From the NCBI GenBank assembly GCA_035578175.1, contig JAQMRL010000004.1, positions 75,183,901 to 75,247,900 on the forward strand: DNA of 64,000 bases. Direction: 5' to 3'. This DNA is from Catonia carolina. Lineage: Eukaryota; Arthropoda; Insecta; Hemiptera; Achilidae. Position 1 is the first letter of the stretch. Every line of letters begins with the position of its first letter. Shown piece by piece: positions 1 through 10,924 of the stretch. A program made the translations under genes and the position numbers. The notes under the pieces are model-generated. The model did not search any database, had not been told where the DNA came from, and worked only from the letters and a program-made list of their open reading frames with translations.

Positions 1-203
1 TTTCAAGTTCGTACGATGTTCCGTTCTTGAGATATTCTGTTCACACACACACACACACACACACAGACCAATCGCTAAAAACATGTTTTTGGGTTCAGGG
101 GGTCTGAAAACGTATAGATCCGGTGAAAACTCGATTTCGAAAAATCGACATGAAAACAATACTTTCCTTCCTATATATTCATATAGGCAAGAGAAAGTAA
201 AAA
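1..203 (+). mobile_element. Family B (HINE-like) right end, cut by window edge
   Basis: The segment matches the right third of the full family B copies, such as 7796-8713. It has a CA microsatellite, then GACCAATCGCTAAAAACATG, then the terminal hairpin arms CCTATAT and ATATAGG, ending GGCAAGAGAAAGTAAAAA. Its left part lies outside the window. No coding capacity is seen. Confidence 0.85.
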
Positions 204-1292
204 TCTTTCATTGTTACATAGCTTAGAGCTTCCTGATCAATATAGGCTATTTTGCAACTTTAACTAACTTTAATTAAGTAAGTTAAGCAACTTAAACTGT
301 GACGATGTCGCATGTTTGGGTCCATAGCACTTTTATTTTTTCTAAGTCCTCTGGATGGTGTATTTTTTGGGCTAGAAGCATGATTCAACTTTTAAATATC
401 ATAGAAACACGTGAAGAATAATATTCGATTCTGTTGTTTAGGTCAACAGCCGAAAGGCTGGTTTGAACCTCTAGAGGTTTTACTAAGTAAAACGAGGAGT
501 GAGGTGGTTTACCATTGCCTTCCTCACTGAGTGGAAAAGTACGCTTATCAGCATGCCGGGCCCTCTGAAAAGCACATATTTTCCACTCTGTAAATGACAC
601 CTTCACTTCATTCACCACAGGGTCTGGCTGTACAATGAAATTCATTACTTTCAGAGGAGATAACTCTGATTAGTGTCTTTTACACCTCTACCTCTTCTGT
701 TCTCAAATGATTCAGTCATTTAATTGACTGACCGTGTGATAAGAAACAGAACTATTTATTTTAGCCCTGCAACTAACAGATTGAGTGTAAATAATTTGAC
801 ACTCCACCTGTCTGTTATGGGCAGCTATAACACATTCGATTCTAAAAACATTAAAAATTCGGAAACATTCAAAAATTTTATTTTTGTACTGTATATTTCA
901 TGTATTTGTTTTCATTCGACAGGTAGCGAATGAGTCATATATTTCTAATTACTCTGCGTACCGCACCAACGTATTACTGTCTCTTATCTTAACCATATAT
1001 CAACTGTCTCTTTCTTTTCCATCGGAATTCTTCTGTGCATTCTATTAAATTCTGTTAAATCGCAGGGACAAACATTTAAAACGGTGGGCATCGATCTGAG
1101 ACACGAGTGCTTCCTTCACTCATGGATAACTTTATATCGGACTTTCTAGAGCTGGAAGTGCAGAAAAACAATTTATTTTGCTGCCACAGGGCAACAAAAC
1201 TACAAATATTGTATACCTATACAGAGGTTTTAAAAAAATTTAAAGAGGCCTACATTAGCTGCTGTGAAGCGAAGCGAGCAGGGGTTGCTAGT
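204..1292 (+). mobile_element. Helitron-like non-autonomous element, copy 1
   Basis: This block is colinear with 36220-38775. Shared landmarks run from CTTTCATTGTT, through AGGTAGCGAATGAGTCA, to AGCGAAGCGAGC and a final CTAGT at 1288-1292. A GC-rich repeat followed by CTAGT is a typical Helitron 3' end, so the assignment is inference from that terminus and the dispersed paralog. No Rep/helicase coding is visible. This copy carries an S1 insertion (432-824) and lacks the mariner and MITE found in copy 2. Its true left end is not resolved because a family B end abuts it. Confidence 0.55.
432..824 (-). mobile_element. S1 SINE copy
   Basis: Full-length S1, defined here. Read on the minus strand it starts TGCCCATAACAGACAGGTGG and ends with a CAGCC/GGCTG-type hairpin, GACCTAAAC and a short (AAC)n tail. 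It is flanked by an imperfect direct repeat (ATAATATTCGATTCT left, ATAACACATTCGATTCT right). The paralog at 36430 carries the unoccupied site. One frame stays open for ~86 codons (385-645), reading MNFIVQPDPVVNEVKVSF, as in other S1 copies. It is more likely a by-product of young copies than a gene. Confidence 0.9.
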
Positions 1293-1304
1293 AGTCTAAT
1301 AAGA

Positions 1305-1341
1305 TTTAAAACAGTCGATAGACTGATGACAAAAAAAACTA
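1305..1341 (+). mobile_element. LINE 3' tip remnant
   Basis: CAGTC-GATA-GACTGATGAC followed by A8 matches the 3' terminal hairpin of the LINE at 59.9-61.1 kb and the inverted tip at 61.2 kb. Only the tip is present, directly after the Helitron-like CTAGT end. Confidence 0.45.
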
Positions 1342-1350
1342 TTTACTCGT

Positions 1351-1417
1351 AAGGTTATGTTTTACAATGTTTACATTGGCAAGAGAAAATCGTGTGAATG
1401 TTTCACACCAGATTTTT
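1351..1417 (-). mobile_element. Family B left-terminal fragment
   Basis: TTGGCAAGAGAAA and the GTGTGAATGTTTCACACCAGATTTTT terminus match the left end of family B in reverse. A similar fragment follows the paralogous Helitron-like end at 38.8 kb. Confidence 0.65.
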
Positions 1418-1474
1418 ATAACTATTATTGATACGACAATAATGTTAATAATTGTTGAAAATTGTATCCTAATA

Positions 1475-2442
1475 CAGTTGAACCCGGTTTTAACGGCCTC
1501 GGACTTTACGTCAACTCGGACTTAACGTCATTTTTTTAGGCGTTGTGACAAACTTCTATCTGGAAACCCCTGTTTTAACGTCATTAACTCGGTTGTTGCG
1601 TCAAAATTTTTCCGATGAAATTATTTTTTACTTCACGTACAACGATTGTGAACTTGCCATAATTTATCAGTAAATTGTTTGAAAAAGAAAAAGACAGTAC
1701 TTACACAGTAATATAGTACAATAGTCTACTGGTGAATAACGTTTGCTTGTGCGAAGCTTAAAATGATGCTTAAAATGTTTTTTTAAGCTGTTCATATGTG
1801 CGTCTATAACTACTGATTGATCTACGTCAAGGTCAGTTTTGGGACTGCACCCTCTACGCGACATGTGACACTTAGTAGGTAGCACTGTACCTAACTTTCA
1901 CATCAGACTATCCACATTTAAGAAAATTCTCTAATACTGAAGAAGCGACTGAGTAAGAGGAAGATGAAGAGAACACAGTCACGCCAACATTGCAGGAAGC
2001 AATGCTAGCGGCTTAAACTTTTTTCAGATTTCACCGACACCGAGAGACATTACGGAGAGGATTTATTTCGCAGAACGAGGTGTTCAAAAGAAAATCACTG
2101 ATTTCTTCCAATAAAGTAGATAACGTACCATTATGTAGTTTATGTACATACAAATATGTATTTTGGTTTCCGTATTTTAGTACATAATAGTACATAATAC
2201 ATATTTAGTAGGCCCTACTTACACAGAGTGGTTATTAATCTATTTTATTAGGGTATTACGATTTAAAAATCGTAAATAAAAAACATTTAGCACATTACGT
2301 AAATTAGTAGTAATGTATACGAAATATTCTTAGTTTAGTTAGATTTACTTTGACACAAGAGCTAACTTTGTTATAACGTCACTCGGATATAACGGTAAAA
2401 TTTAATCTGTCCCTTCAATGACGCTATAAGCGAGTTCGACTG
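1475..2442 (+). mobile_element. pogo/Tigger-like element with transposase remnant
   Basis: The element runs from CAGTTGAACCCGG to a reverse-complementary CGAGTTCGACTG and is flanked by TA on both sides, as expected for the pogo branch of IS630-Tc1-mariner. Repeated GTCAACTCGGACTTAACGTC motifs lie inside the left end. Around 1945-2115 a broken plus-strand frame reads EEDEENTVTPTLQEAM and ends near ITDFFQ, resembling the acidic C-terminus of pogo transposases. It has stops and is not functional. The superfamily call rests on the ends, TA site and this remnant. Confidence 0.7.
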
Positions 2443-3334
2443 TAGTAATAAAAGAATTTATTTCTGATAAATAATAAATTTATTAAATAGATAAAATATT
2501 AATACATGACGGAAAGATTAATAAGTGAAGCATACAATAATATAATAATATGGATTTTTGTATCATTACAATAAAGCGTTCAATTTATGTAGAAGGGTGT
2601 TCGATATTATTTGCAAAGAAAACCTTGATTTAATATTTAGTGATTTAATAAAGAGCATAGAGAGAGCGCGAACGAAAGGGATGGGAGAAGGGAAATGGGT
2701 TGGGAGACGGTTTAGAAAAGCGTGCGCAAACTTTTAAAGAGGACGGTGGATAAATGCCGTAGGGTGAATAACACCCTTAAAATAGGGTAGAAGTGAATAT
2801 TGAAGATGAATTGTGGCAAAGTTATCATTTACGACAGATTTTATATCGAGTGGTTGATGTTAAAGTTAAAGGGAGGGGATACACAACGTAAAAAAAATTA
2901 TAAAGGGAGGGATAGACAGAGATAGAAATATTGACATCTGTTTGATTACTATCAAAGCGACAAGGAAAGAAAATACTGTACTACAACATACACAATATAA
3001 AGCTCTTGTGATACGGCGAAACCTAGCGGCCAAACGGTGAACTACATGAGCAAATCCACTATTAACAGTACATTTATTAGATTACTTCAATTAATTCTTC
3101 TCCCGTTTTGGTTAGCTTATTAAATATTAAAACTTTAAAAAAAGCCCCCAGAAAAAACCTTTAAAATTACAAAAATAATATGTTTTGGCCCATAAGGTTT
3201 GACGTCGCGTCAAACGACCGCTGTGTAACAGAACAGAACATAACTTAGTTGTTTTAGGCCTACTTAAGTACTTAGTGGTACCCCGATACGAGAACTTCAA
3301 ACCTGAAGGGCTAATACATAAATCATTTCTTTAC
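2443..3334. other. Unassigned intergenic sequence
   Basis: AT-rich sequence with a short purine-rich stretch near 2650-2730 and a GTTTGAC-GTCGC-GTCAAAC palindrome near 3198. I see no gene, recognised repeat or conserved terminus. Confidence 0.5.
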
Positions 3335-4273
3335 TTTTTACTTTCTCTTACCTATATGAGTAAATAGGAAGGAAAGTATTGTTTTCATGTCGATTTTTCG
3401 AAATCGAGTATTCACCGGATCTACATGTTTACAAACTCCCTGAACCCAAAATAAACATGTTTTTAGCAATTAGTCTGTGTGTGTGAACAAAATATCTCAA
3501 GAATAGAACATTCTACGAATTTGAAACTGGAAACTTAAGTAAGGTACCACTAGAGAACCCGACACGAACAGTTTCATCAAAATCGGTCAACCGGAAGTAG
3601 TAGTTTATTCGTGTCATTTTTCATTTTTTTGCGATTTTCTCAAAAAACTAGTCCTACGATTTTTTTTAAAATCGCCTGGTTCACTACATTTTTTATGCTC
3701 TACGAGATAGGGTAGGCGCCATGTTTGCTGAAATTCTTGGTGAGGTTGTTTTCTCGTAAAAACATTGTTTTTTTAAGATTACGGCTTTAATATGCATTGT
3801 AGTGCAAAAATGTATAGCATATAATAAAAGTTGTAAACAATTTAAATTCCTTCAACGTTTTTTTACAACTTTTATTTCAAACATTTTTTTGTATAACGCT
3901 TAGTTTAGCGGTAATTAGCGATTTTCTGATTTTTTTCTCACGAAAACTGTGTGAAAATCGATATTTTTAAGATTTTGGCCTTGGTATACATTTTACGACA
4001 AAAAAGTATATAATCAAATTTATAGGAAATTAAAAGATCTACAACTTTAATTAAAGCATTTTTTGTACAGTGCCTAGTTTAGCGTGAAAGAGTGATTTTC
4101 CGTATTTTTAAGCCAAACTGAGGTTGATTTTCATTTTGCGTCATTCACTTATGATTAAAATAAGGTATGTTTTTTGTTTATTTCTAATGTTTTATTACTA
4201 ATGTTAGGTTATATTGTTAATTATTTGCATTGTCAAGAGAAAGTTGTGTGAGTGTTTCACACCATATTTTTTT
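3335..4273 (-). mobile_element. Family B copy, nearly full length
   Basis: It runs from TTTTTACTTTCTCTTACC at the left to GTGAGTGTTTCACACCATATTT at the right. Both internal modules are present (TTGTAAACAATTT, TTTAGCGGTAATTAGCG, GTGCCTAGTTTAGCG). The central CA/GT tract is almost lost, leaving GTGTGTG. It is more diverged than the copies at 25.9, 57.3 or 31.9 kb. Confidence 0.85.
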
Positions 4274-4334
4274 TATTGTTTTTTATAACATTACAAGTCG
4301 TAATTTAAATTAAACAAGCAACAAGCAAATTAAA

Positions 4335-4664
4335 TCAGTGAGATGGATGACCTAGCATTTTTTTACAAGATTCCCTATTCTTAGTTGATTTTATTAGAAA
4401 GTGCACGACGTAAATAATTAGCAACATCAAGTCTTTATTGCAACAAGTGCTCTTCGCACAAATAAGTGGTTGAAAAGGGGAAATACAATCGCTGCGCTTG
4501 CTGTAATATTCTGGGGTACTTATTGTAATAGATGCTTGAACTCGGCTTGTGAATCGCAGCAGCTCTGGACGTGCGGACGGTAAAGTTAACTCGAGGTCCT
4601 GCGCCCCCTTGACCCGTCTCATGCCTCCCTTGGGAGGCGCACCCATACAGTTTGGAAACCATTG
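4335..4664 (-). pseudogene. hAT transposase C-terminal fragment
   Basis: The minus strand encodes YPRILQQAQRLYFPFSTTYL followed by CEEHLLQ. This resembles the conserved C-terminal segment of hAT transposases of the ZBED/SCAND3-like type (typically YPxLSxxALRxLLPFATTYLCEAGFS). Just upstream on that strand, near 4610-4660, is GGTTTCCAAACTGTATGGG, similar to hAT terminal sequence. The zinc finger and most of the catalytic domain are missing, so this is an internally deleted relic. An open frame continues to 4848, but its first part lies in a neighbouring hAT terminus. Confidence 0.6.
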
Positions 4665-5128
4665 CTTTAGAGCAGCGGTTCCCAACCCGGGTACGCGACG
4701 AACCGGTTAGGGGTACGCCGAAAATAAAGGACAATGGCGGACGTTGTTTTTGTGAGTAACTTGGTGGGGTTATTGTACTGACAAGCTTAATGCAAGCCCA
4801 AATCTCCCCAGGCTTTATTTGTCTACATTTAAACCTGATTTCAAACAATTAAGTGCAACAAAACAGCCTCAAGGATCACACTGAAAATGACTTCTGAAGA
4901 CGTTTCTTGGACTAATAATTTGGTTTCAATACATTACAATTTTCATGTTAGATTTTGTATTTACAAATTTTAAAAGCATTTTGTATGAGATGTGAGTTTT
5001 TTTCAAAGTTTAAAACTATCTGTCTTGTCTTAGATTAAAAAAACTATAATTATTATAACTCTGTCATTAGTATTTTGATATAAAATTAAGACCATACAAG
5101 AAATGTTCAGTTTTCAATAAAATATCTA

Positions 5129-6083
5129 ACGGGTGATTCAAAAAGAGCGCCGGTTTTTAAACGGCTGGTAAATTTTTGTTTATCGGTTGGCAACATTGTT
5201 AGACCTCATTTCTATTTCGGAGAACATTCCGATTGACGATTCAGTTGTAGTTTCTCTTGTTCGCAGTGTAGTACTCTCGCAGTCTGTGTCTAACCATGGA
5301 GAAGTTTACTATTGCACAACGAGTGTTAATCGTCAAAACATTTTACCAGAGTGGAGAGAGTTATGCGGCTACTGTCAGGCGACTTCGCGGTACTCTAGGA
5401 CGTAATGAAGCACCGAATAAATCAACAGTTCGCAGGCTCATGAAAAAGTTTTTTGAGACGGGTTCAACAGTCGACCTTAAAAGTTCTGGACGTCGTCGTT
5501 CTGGCCGAACTGAGCAGAACGTTGCGTTGGTTCGTGACAGTGTGGCTGTTAGCCCAGCAAAATCAATACGTCGCCGTTCTCAACAATTGGGTTTACAATG
5601 TTCTTCTGTACGGAGAATTCTTCGGTACGATCTCCAATATCACCCGTATAAAATTCAGTTGACGCAACATTTGAAAGTGGCAGACCACCAGAAGAGACGA
5701 CAGTTTATTGACTGGGTATTGAGAAAACGGCAGGATGATGACACCTTCGCAAACAAAATTGACGCCTTGTGACTTTCATCTTTGGGGTCATCTGAAGTCA
5801 TTGGTGTATGCCAATAAACCCCGAAACATCAATGACTTGAAGGAGGAAATTCGACGGGTTATCGGGCAAATGGAAGTCGAAACTTGTCGTGCAGTAATAT
5901 CCAATTTCATGGACAGAGTTGATGCGTGCCAGCGCAGTAGAGGAGGATACATGCATGACATCATTTTTCATACATGAAATCGGAAGGTAAGATGAACTTG
6001 TTGATGTATTTATTTTCAGTTTTCAATAAAATAAATCTCTTAATTTGATATATCAAAACCAGCGCTCTTTTTGAACCACCCTA
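5129..6083 (+). mobile_element. IS630-Tc1-mariner element, copy 1, internally deleted
   Basis: TIRs start (A)CGGGTGATTCAAAAAGAGCG and are reverse-complemented at 6052-6083 with a few mismatches. TA flanks both ends (5127-5128, 6084-6085). The transposase gene is deleted internally between ANKI and the C-terminal TPCDFHLWG segment. It is nearly identical to the copy at 36543-37482 apart from the deletion breakpoints, so both derive recently from a common source. It is nested in a hAT element. Confidence 0.9.
5296..5977 (+). pseudogene. Mariner-type transposase, internally deleted
   Basis: The start MEKFTIAQRVLIVKTFYQ sits in a good context (ACCATGG). About 155 residues remain of the N-terminal helix-turn-helix DNA-binding region, including ETGSTVDLKSSGRRRSGRT and the linker IRRRSQQLGL. 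The frame ends at 5772 after ANKIDAL because a deletion removed the catalytic core and shifted frame. The C-terminal part (TPCDFHLWGHLKSLVYANKP ... RSRGGYMHDIIFHT) continues in another frame, 5755-5977. The first catalytic aspartate block is absent. It may once have made a DNA-binding fragment, but transposition activity is not expected. Confidence 0.85.
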
Positions 6084-6443
6084 TATTTTAAATGCTTGTG
6101 TTACCTTTAATTTTCCTTGGTTTAAATTTATAACTTAATTTGAACACATAATAAAACGTACAAGTGTAAGTTATATTTTGCAGTATTTAAAAACTAACCA
6201 ACGTATACTCACAGAAAAATACCATTACGATTATAAAAAAATAAATTTACATTATGCAAAATATTTTGGAAATAAATAAAAAACATATGAAAATATGAAA
6301 ATTGATTAGAGATTAGCTAGTGATTAAATAGCCCCTACTTAGTGAAGTATTGTAGTTACAGTGATGTTACATTTTCGGGGGAACAATTTTAGTTAAAGAT
6401 TCACCAAGGAGTAAGGGAGAAAAAAAAACGTTGGGAACCGCTG

Positions 6444-6493
6444 CTCTAGAGGTTTAAACAAGCCTTTCAGCTGATGACTTAAACAACAATATA
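6444..6493 (+). mobile_element. S1 SINE 3' tail fragment
   Basis: CTCTAGAGGTTTAAACAAGCCTTTCAGCTGATGACTTAAACAACAAT matches the S1 tail directly after the hAT end. The rest of this S1 copy is not found on the other side of the hAT element. Confidence 0.7.
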
Positions 6494-6629
6494 AAAAAAC
6501 CTGTAATTTTTTTAGATAATGAGATTGTTAATAAACGAGGAGAGGGAATTTTTTAATTTTTGAGCTTTCTTATACTAAAATCACCCGGCACCGTCAACTT
6601 CACAGTCCGCTCCTGTTAATAATTACATG

Positions 6630-7024
6630 TTGTTGTTTAGGTCATCAGCCATAAAGCTGGTTTGAACCGGTAGAGGTTTTACTAAGTAAAATGAGGAGTG
6701 AGGTGGTTTACGATTGCCTTCCTCACTGAGTGGAAAAGTACGCTTATCAGCATGCCGGGCCCTCTTAAAAGCACGTATTTTCCACTCTGCAAATGACACC
6801 TTCACTTCATTCACCACAGGGTCTGGCTGTATAATGAAATTCATTACTTTCAGAGGAGATAACTCTGATTAGTGTCTTTTACACCTCTACCTCTTCTTCT
6901 GTTCTTAAATGATTCAGTTATTTAATTGGCTGACCATGTGATAAGAAACAGAACTATTTATTTTAGTCCTGCTACAAACAGATTGAGTAAATAATTTGAC
7001 ACTCCACCTGTCTGTTATGGGCAG
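6630..7024 (-). mobile_element. S1 SINE copy
   Basis: Full-length S1 in reverse, flanked by the TSD AATAATTACAT (before 6630 and after 7024). The S1 frame is open over 6623-6844, reading MNFIIQPDPVVNEVKVSFAE. Confidence 0.9.
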
Positions 7025-7332
7025 AATAATTACATATAGTAGTTAAAAAACAACAGAAGTTAACATAAAACAAGTGAACGAAGCAATTGACATACATATT
7101 GTGTAGTATCTATAAGAAGAAAAACATGAGAGAACCAATTAAATGAATAGTTAAGTACATTTGAAATATCAGATGTTTGTAATCGTTTCTTACCAATGTT
7201 ATCTAAAGACAAGATCAAATCTAGATTACTTTCTGCACTTAATTCTAGTTAGTTTTCTTTAACAGAAATTTGTTTTTTATCTTTTTTCGTTGCGATCGCT
7301 ACGGATACATATGTTAACATATTCCAGATTGA

Positions 7333-7503
7333 CACACGCGCACGCGCACGCTCACGCGCGCACACACACACACACAGACTAATTGCTAAAAACATATTTT
7401 TGGGTTTAGGGGTTCTAAAAACGTATAGATCCGGTGAAATCTCGATTTCGAAAAACAATACTTTTCTCCCTATATATTCATATAGGTAAGAGAAAGTAAA
7501 AAT
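7333..7503 (+). mobile_element. Family B right-end fragment
   Basis: It starts in the CA/CG microsatellite and runs through AATTGCTAAAAACATAT to GTAAGAGAAAGTAAAAA. The left two-thirds are missing and part of the CGATTTCGAAAAATCG block is deleted. About 170 bp upstream (7025-7332) shows no recognised feature. Confidence 0.75.
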
Positions 7504-7795
7504 ACAGCACCTAAATATAACGATGACATTTTTTTAAGTATAAAAACAAAAGAAAAATAAACGATTACTTACGTTTTTGTCGTGATGATGGTTATTGATA
7601 GGGCCATGTTCTTCAACGCCCAACGTCACCGCGCTCTTCCCTTTAGCGTTACCGGCGGCCAACGCCCTGACTGTGTTCTATATTAAACAGAATAACAAAA
7701 AACAAGAAATATTACTACAAATGTCACTTGAATAATGTTACTACAAAATACACAATAATAATAAAGTAAATTAAATGGTACAGCATATATAGCAC
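7504..7795. other. Unassigned spacer
   Basis: About 290 bp with a short GC-rich stretch (7610-7670, including GTTACCGGCGGCCAACGCCC). I recognise nothing in it. Confidence 0.4.
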
Positions 7796-8713
7796 AAAAA
7801 TCTGGTGTGAAACACTCACACAACTTTCTCTTGCCAATGCAAATAATTAACAATAAACCTAACATTAGTATTAAAACATTAGAAATGAACAAAAAACTAA
7901 ACTCAAAAAACATTAGTGAAATACGCAAAATTAAAATCGACCTCAGTTTAGCTTAAAAATACGGAAAATCGCTCATTCACGCTAAACTAGGCACTGTACA
8001 AAAAAATGCTTAAAATAAAAGTTTTAGATCTCTTAATTTCCTATAAATTTTATTTTATACACTTTTGTCGTAAAATGCATTCTAAGGCCGAAATCTTAAA
8101 AAAATAGATTTTTCACACGTTTTCGTGAGAGAAAAAAACAGAAAATTGCTAATTACCGCTAAACTAAGCGTTATACAAAAAATGTTTGAAATAAAAGTTT
8201 TAGAATTTTACAATCTCTACAACTTTTATTACTATATAACGTTTTGCGCTAAAATGCATATTAAAGCCGCAATCTTAAAAAGAAAATGTTTTTACGTAAA
8301 AACAGCCTCACGCAGAATTTCAGCAAACATGGCGCCTACCCTATCTTGTAGAGAATAAAAAATTGAGTAAACCAGGCGATTTTTAAAAAAAATCGTAGGA
8401 CCGGTTTTTGAGAAAATCGCAAAAAAGTGAAAAATTATACGAATAAACTACTACTTCCGGTTGACCGATTTTGATGAAAATGTTCGTGTCGGGGTCGGTA
8501 GTGGTATGTAACTTAAGTTTCAAGTTTCAAGTTCGTACGATGTTCCGTTCTTGAGATATTCTGTTCACACACAGACCAATCGCTAAAAACATGTTTTTTG
8601 GGTTCAGGGGGTCTGAAAACGTATAGATCCGGTGAAAACTCGATTTCGAAAAATCGACATGAAAACAATACTTTCCTTCCTATATATTCATATAGGCAAG
8701 AGAAAGTAAAAAT
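7796..8713 (+). mobile_element. Family B copy, full length
   Basis: It begins AAAAATCTGGTGTGAAACAC, with the hairpin GTGTGA/TCACAC, and ends GGCAAGAGAAAGTAAAAA. The CA tract is reduced to CACACACAGACC. Both ~176-bp modules are present, each with a GCTAAACTA(A/G)GC motif and a TAAAATGCAT motif. Open frames inside it are short and not conserved. Confidence 0.9.
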
Positions 8714-8767
8714 ATGCTAGCTAATCGAGCGGCCTCCGAGCCACCCCGATCAACCCGCTAATAACTC

Positions 8768-9183
8768 GCTATTATTTGTTAAGTAACATTGGTTGGGCAA
8801 ACGACTTTGTATGATGACTAGGTGACAGCCATCCGTAAACAAACTGTATTGGGGTCCCTAATTAAACTCAACGCTAATTTACGTCAAAAAATAGAGCAAA
8901 AAGCCGTAATCAAATTGGATGGTTGTCAGTACTGTACAGTTCCCGATAAAAAACAAAAACAATCAAGCAGTGCTTCTATTTCATCCATTTGTTGGATGGT
9001 TATTTGTTATATAGAACTATCAAGTTATAACAAATATTCAATTTCATGGTTTTTTTTTGCTGTATTTTTGCCTTGAAATAGAAAAAAATTTCGAAAGATT
9101 CCCATCGTAATTATGTGTGGACGTTATTTGGTCACCCCAACAAATCTTTTTCCCTAACAAATGTTACTTAATATATTATTAGC
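8768..9183. mobile_element. Element C, copy 1 (unassigned MITE)
   Basis: Imperfect terminal inverted repeats: GCTATTATTTGTTAAGTAAC on the left, and on the right the complement of GCTAATAATATATTAAGTAA. Each is followed internally by an (A)TT(G)GTT(A/G)GGG block. A related copy lies inverted at 29.86-30.05 kb. No coding and no certain TSD. Confidence 0.65.
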
Positions 9184-10735
9184 ACGTTTCCACCGGCTGA
9201 AGGTCACCACCGAAGGTCTTACCCGTTATAAAAAAAAATATTAAAAAGTGTAAATCTATTTAGAAAGCCCAAAATAATGTAGAAAATAAAATACTAATAA
9301 TAACAATTTAGAAAAAAACAATGGATAGAATTCAAAAACATCTTAATAAAGGTTCTAATCACAAAGTAAAAGATAATTAAGATACACAAAACTTGGAAAA
9401 CGGAAAAACACAATTCATTACAAAATGCGATCGCCAAACCGATACAAAATTTTGGTCAAATTATTTACAGTAAGGACTTCAAATACCGGCTCGGCAGGGA
9501 ATTTTTCGTTTTCTATATCTAAAAATTTATAAGAACGCGAAATCTCCGACAGGATTAGCAAATAATTGATGATTTTCAGATTCTTTAAACGTTATAAATT
9601 TGTATTATTAAGGAAAACAAACAATTACAAAAAAACCACCACGTAATCTTCATTTAGGTAAAGAAGTGATTACGTACGACATCGATGCGGTAAATTAAAA
9701 AAAACGGATTAATATAAAATCTTTAATTTTATATTTTCTGCGTTTATCGAGAATTTTGGAAATGATGACGGGTGATTACAAATCCACTATTTGAAAAAAA
9801 TATTGAAATCAGTCTAGAGGGAGCACACAGTTAATTTTTGGGGCTAAGTTGCTCATTCCAAAAAAAACTTTAAAAATAAATTTAAAATTTTATCACAATC
9901 GGTCCTATAGTAATAATAGTTTTCACTAATAAATAAATAAATTACACGTTCAGAAAATCTCACAAAACAATTTTTTTGGCTTAAAAATTTCCTGATACGT
10001 AAATATCGGAATAATTTCTTATTCTATAATAAAATAAATAGAACTCGAGACAGTAAGAAAAAGAAAATTACATACCAATACTGAAACACTAAAAACCACA
10101 TCCCCTGTTTCTTAATATGGAAACCATTATATTCCGAAACATAAACAAATAAAATAAATATACATTTTTACGAGGGTATATTTCAACAATTTTAAAACGG
10201 TATTTTGAAAAACCCTCCAGATGAGATAAATACATGGAGATAAAAAAAGGTTTCTTTTTTTCAACGGGTTCATAAATTCTGATGCAACTTGAATGTTTAC
10301 ATTGGATCCAACAGGGCAGAGATTAAACAGTAATTTATTTTCGTCTTCAGAAATGTCATTAACATTTTAAAAATATACTTCTGTTTTTTTACGGATAGAT
10401 ATAAAAAATACGATTACCATTTTTTCTCAATAATAATTTGATGATTATATAATTGAATAAATGTTTTTAAAATCACATCTCTAAATCCAGATAAATATTT
10501 TTGCCAATTCTCCAAATTTTCGGGTACAAAGGAATTATCTGTATGAGTGGAAATGTAAAACGTTTATCTGTCAACTAAAAACTGACTCTAGAAACATAAG
10601 TAGTAAATTTAATTTTTTAGTTTATTTAATGTCGCAGGGTCATTAGAGGTGGGTAATGAAATGATTAGGTGGGTTTTTGACTTGCAATAATTTCGATTAA
10701 TTGCCCATAAAAGGGAAAAGGAGTGTTAAATTTTT
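9184..10735. other. Unassigned AT-rich region
   Basis: About 1.5 kb of AT-rich sequence with no open frame of note, no terminal repeats I could pair, and no match to other families in this window. It may be old, decayed repeat or unique intergenic DNA. Confidence 0.45.
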
Positions 10736-10813
10736 TTCATTCGATCTGGTAGTTCTAGGGCTACAATACATAGTTCTGTTTCTTATCATATGGTCAGCCA
10801 ATTATATGACTAT
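10736..10813 (+). mobile_element. S1 SINE head remnant (old subfamily)
   Basis: TTCGATCTGGTAGTTCTAGG followed by GTTCTGTTTCTTATCATATG and CAGCCAATTATATGACT match the head of the older S1 subfamily. The rest is lost. Confidence 0.65.
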
Positions 10814-10924
10814 CTATATATTTAGAACGTAAAATCGCTTCCGATGTATTTTAAATGGGAATTCTATTAACTCCTATGTCACAGGATGGCGACATTAAGT
10901 CGCGAGTTAAAACCTTTAATTTTT

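Larger units (their letters stand above)
4673..6443. mobile_element. hAT-like element with nested mariner
   Basis: The left end CAGCGGTTCCCAACCC and the right end GTTGGGAACCGCTG form an inverted repeat of about 14 bp. The flanks are CTTTAGAG (4665-4672) and CTCTAGAG (6444-6451), an 8-bp TSD with one mismatch, which is the hAT target size. A 955-bp mariner copy sits inside, so the hAT unit is about 814 bp. No hAT coding remains within it. Confidence 0.7.

Noticed and set aside
1667..1885. 72-codon minus frame
   Set aside because: It lies inside the pogo-like element opposite its decayed coding strand and shows no motif.
4435..4848. 137-codon minus-strand frame as a host gene
   Set aside because: Its C-terminal half is a hAT transposase relic and its N-terminal half lies in another hAT end; no host-like domain.
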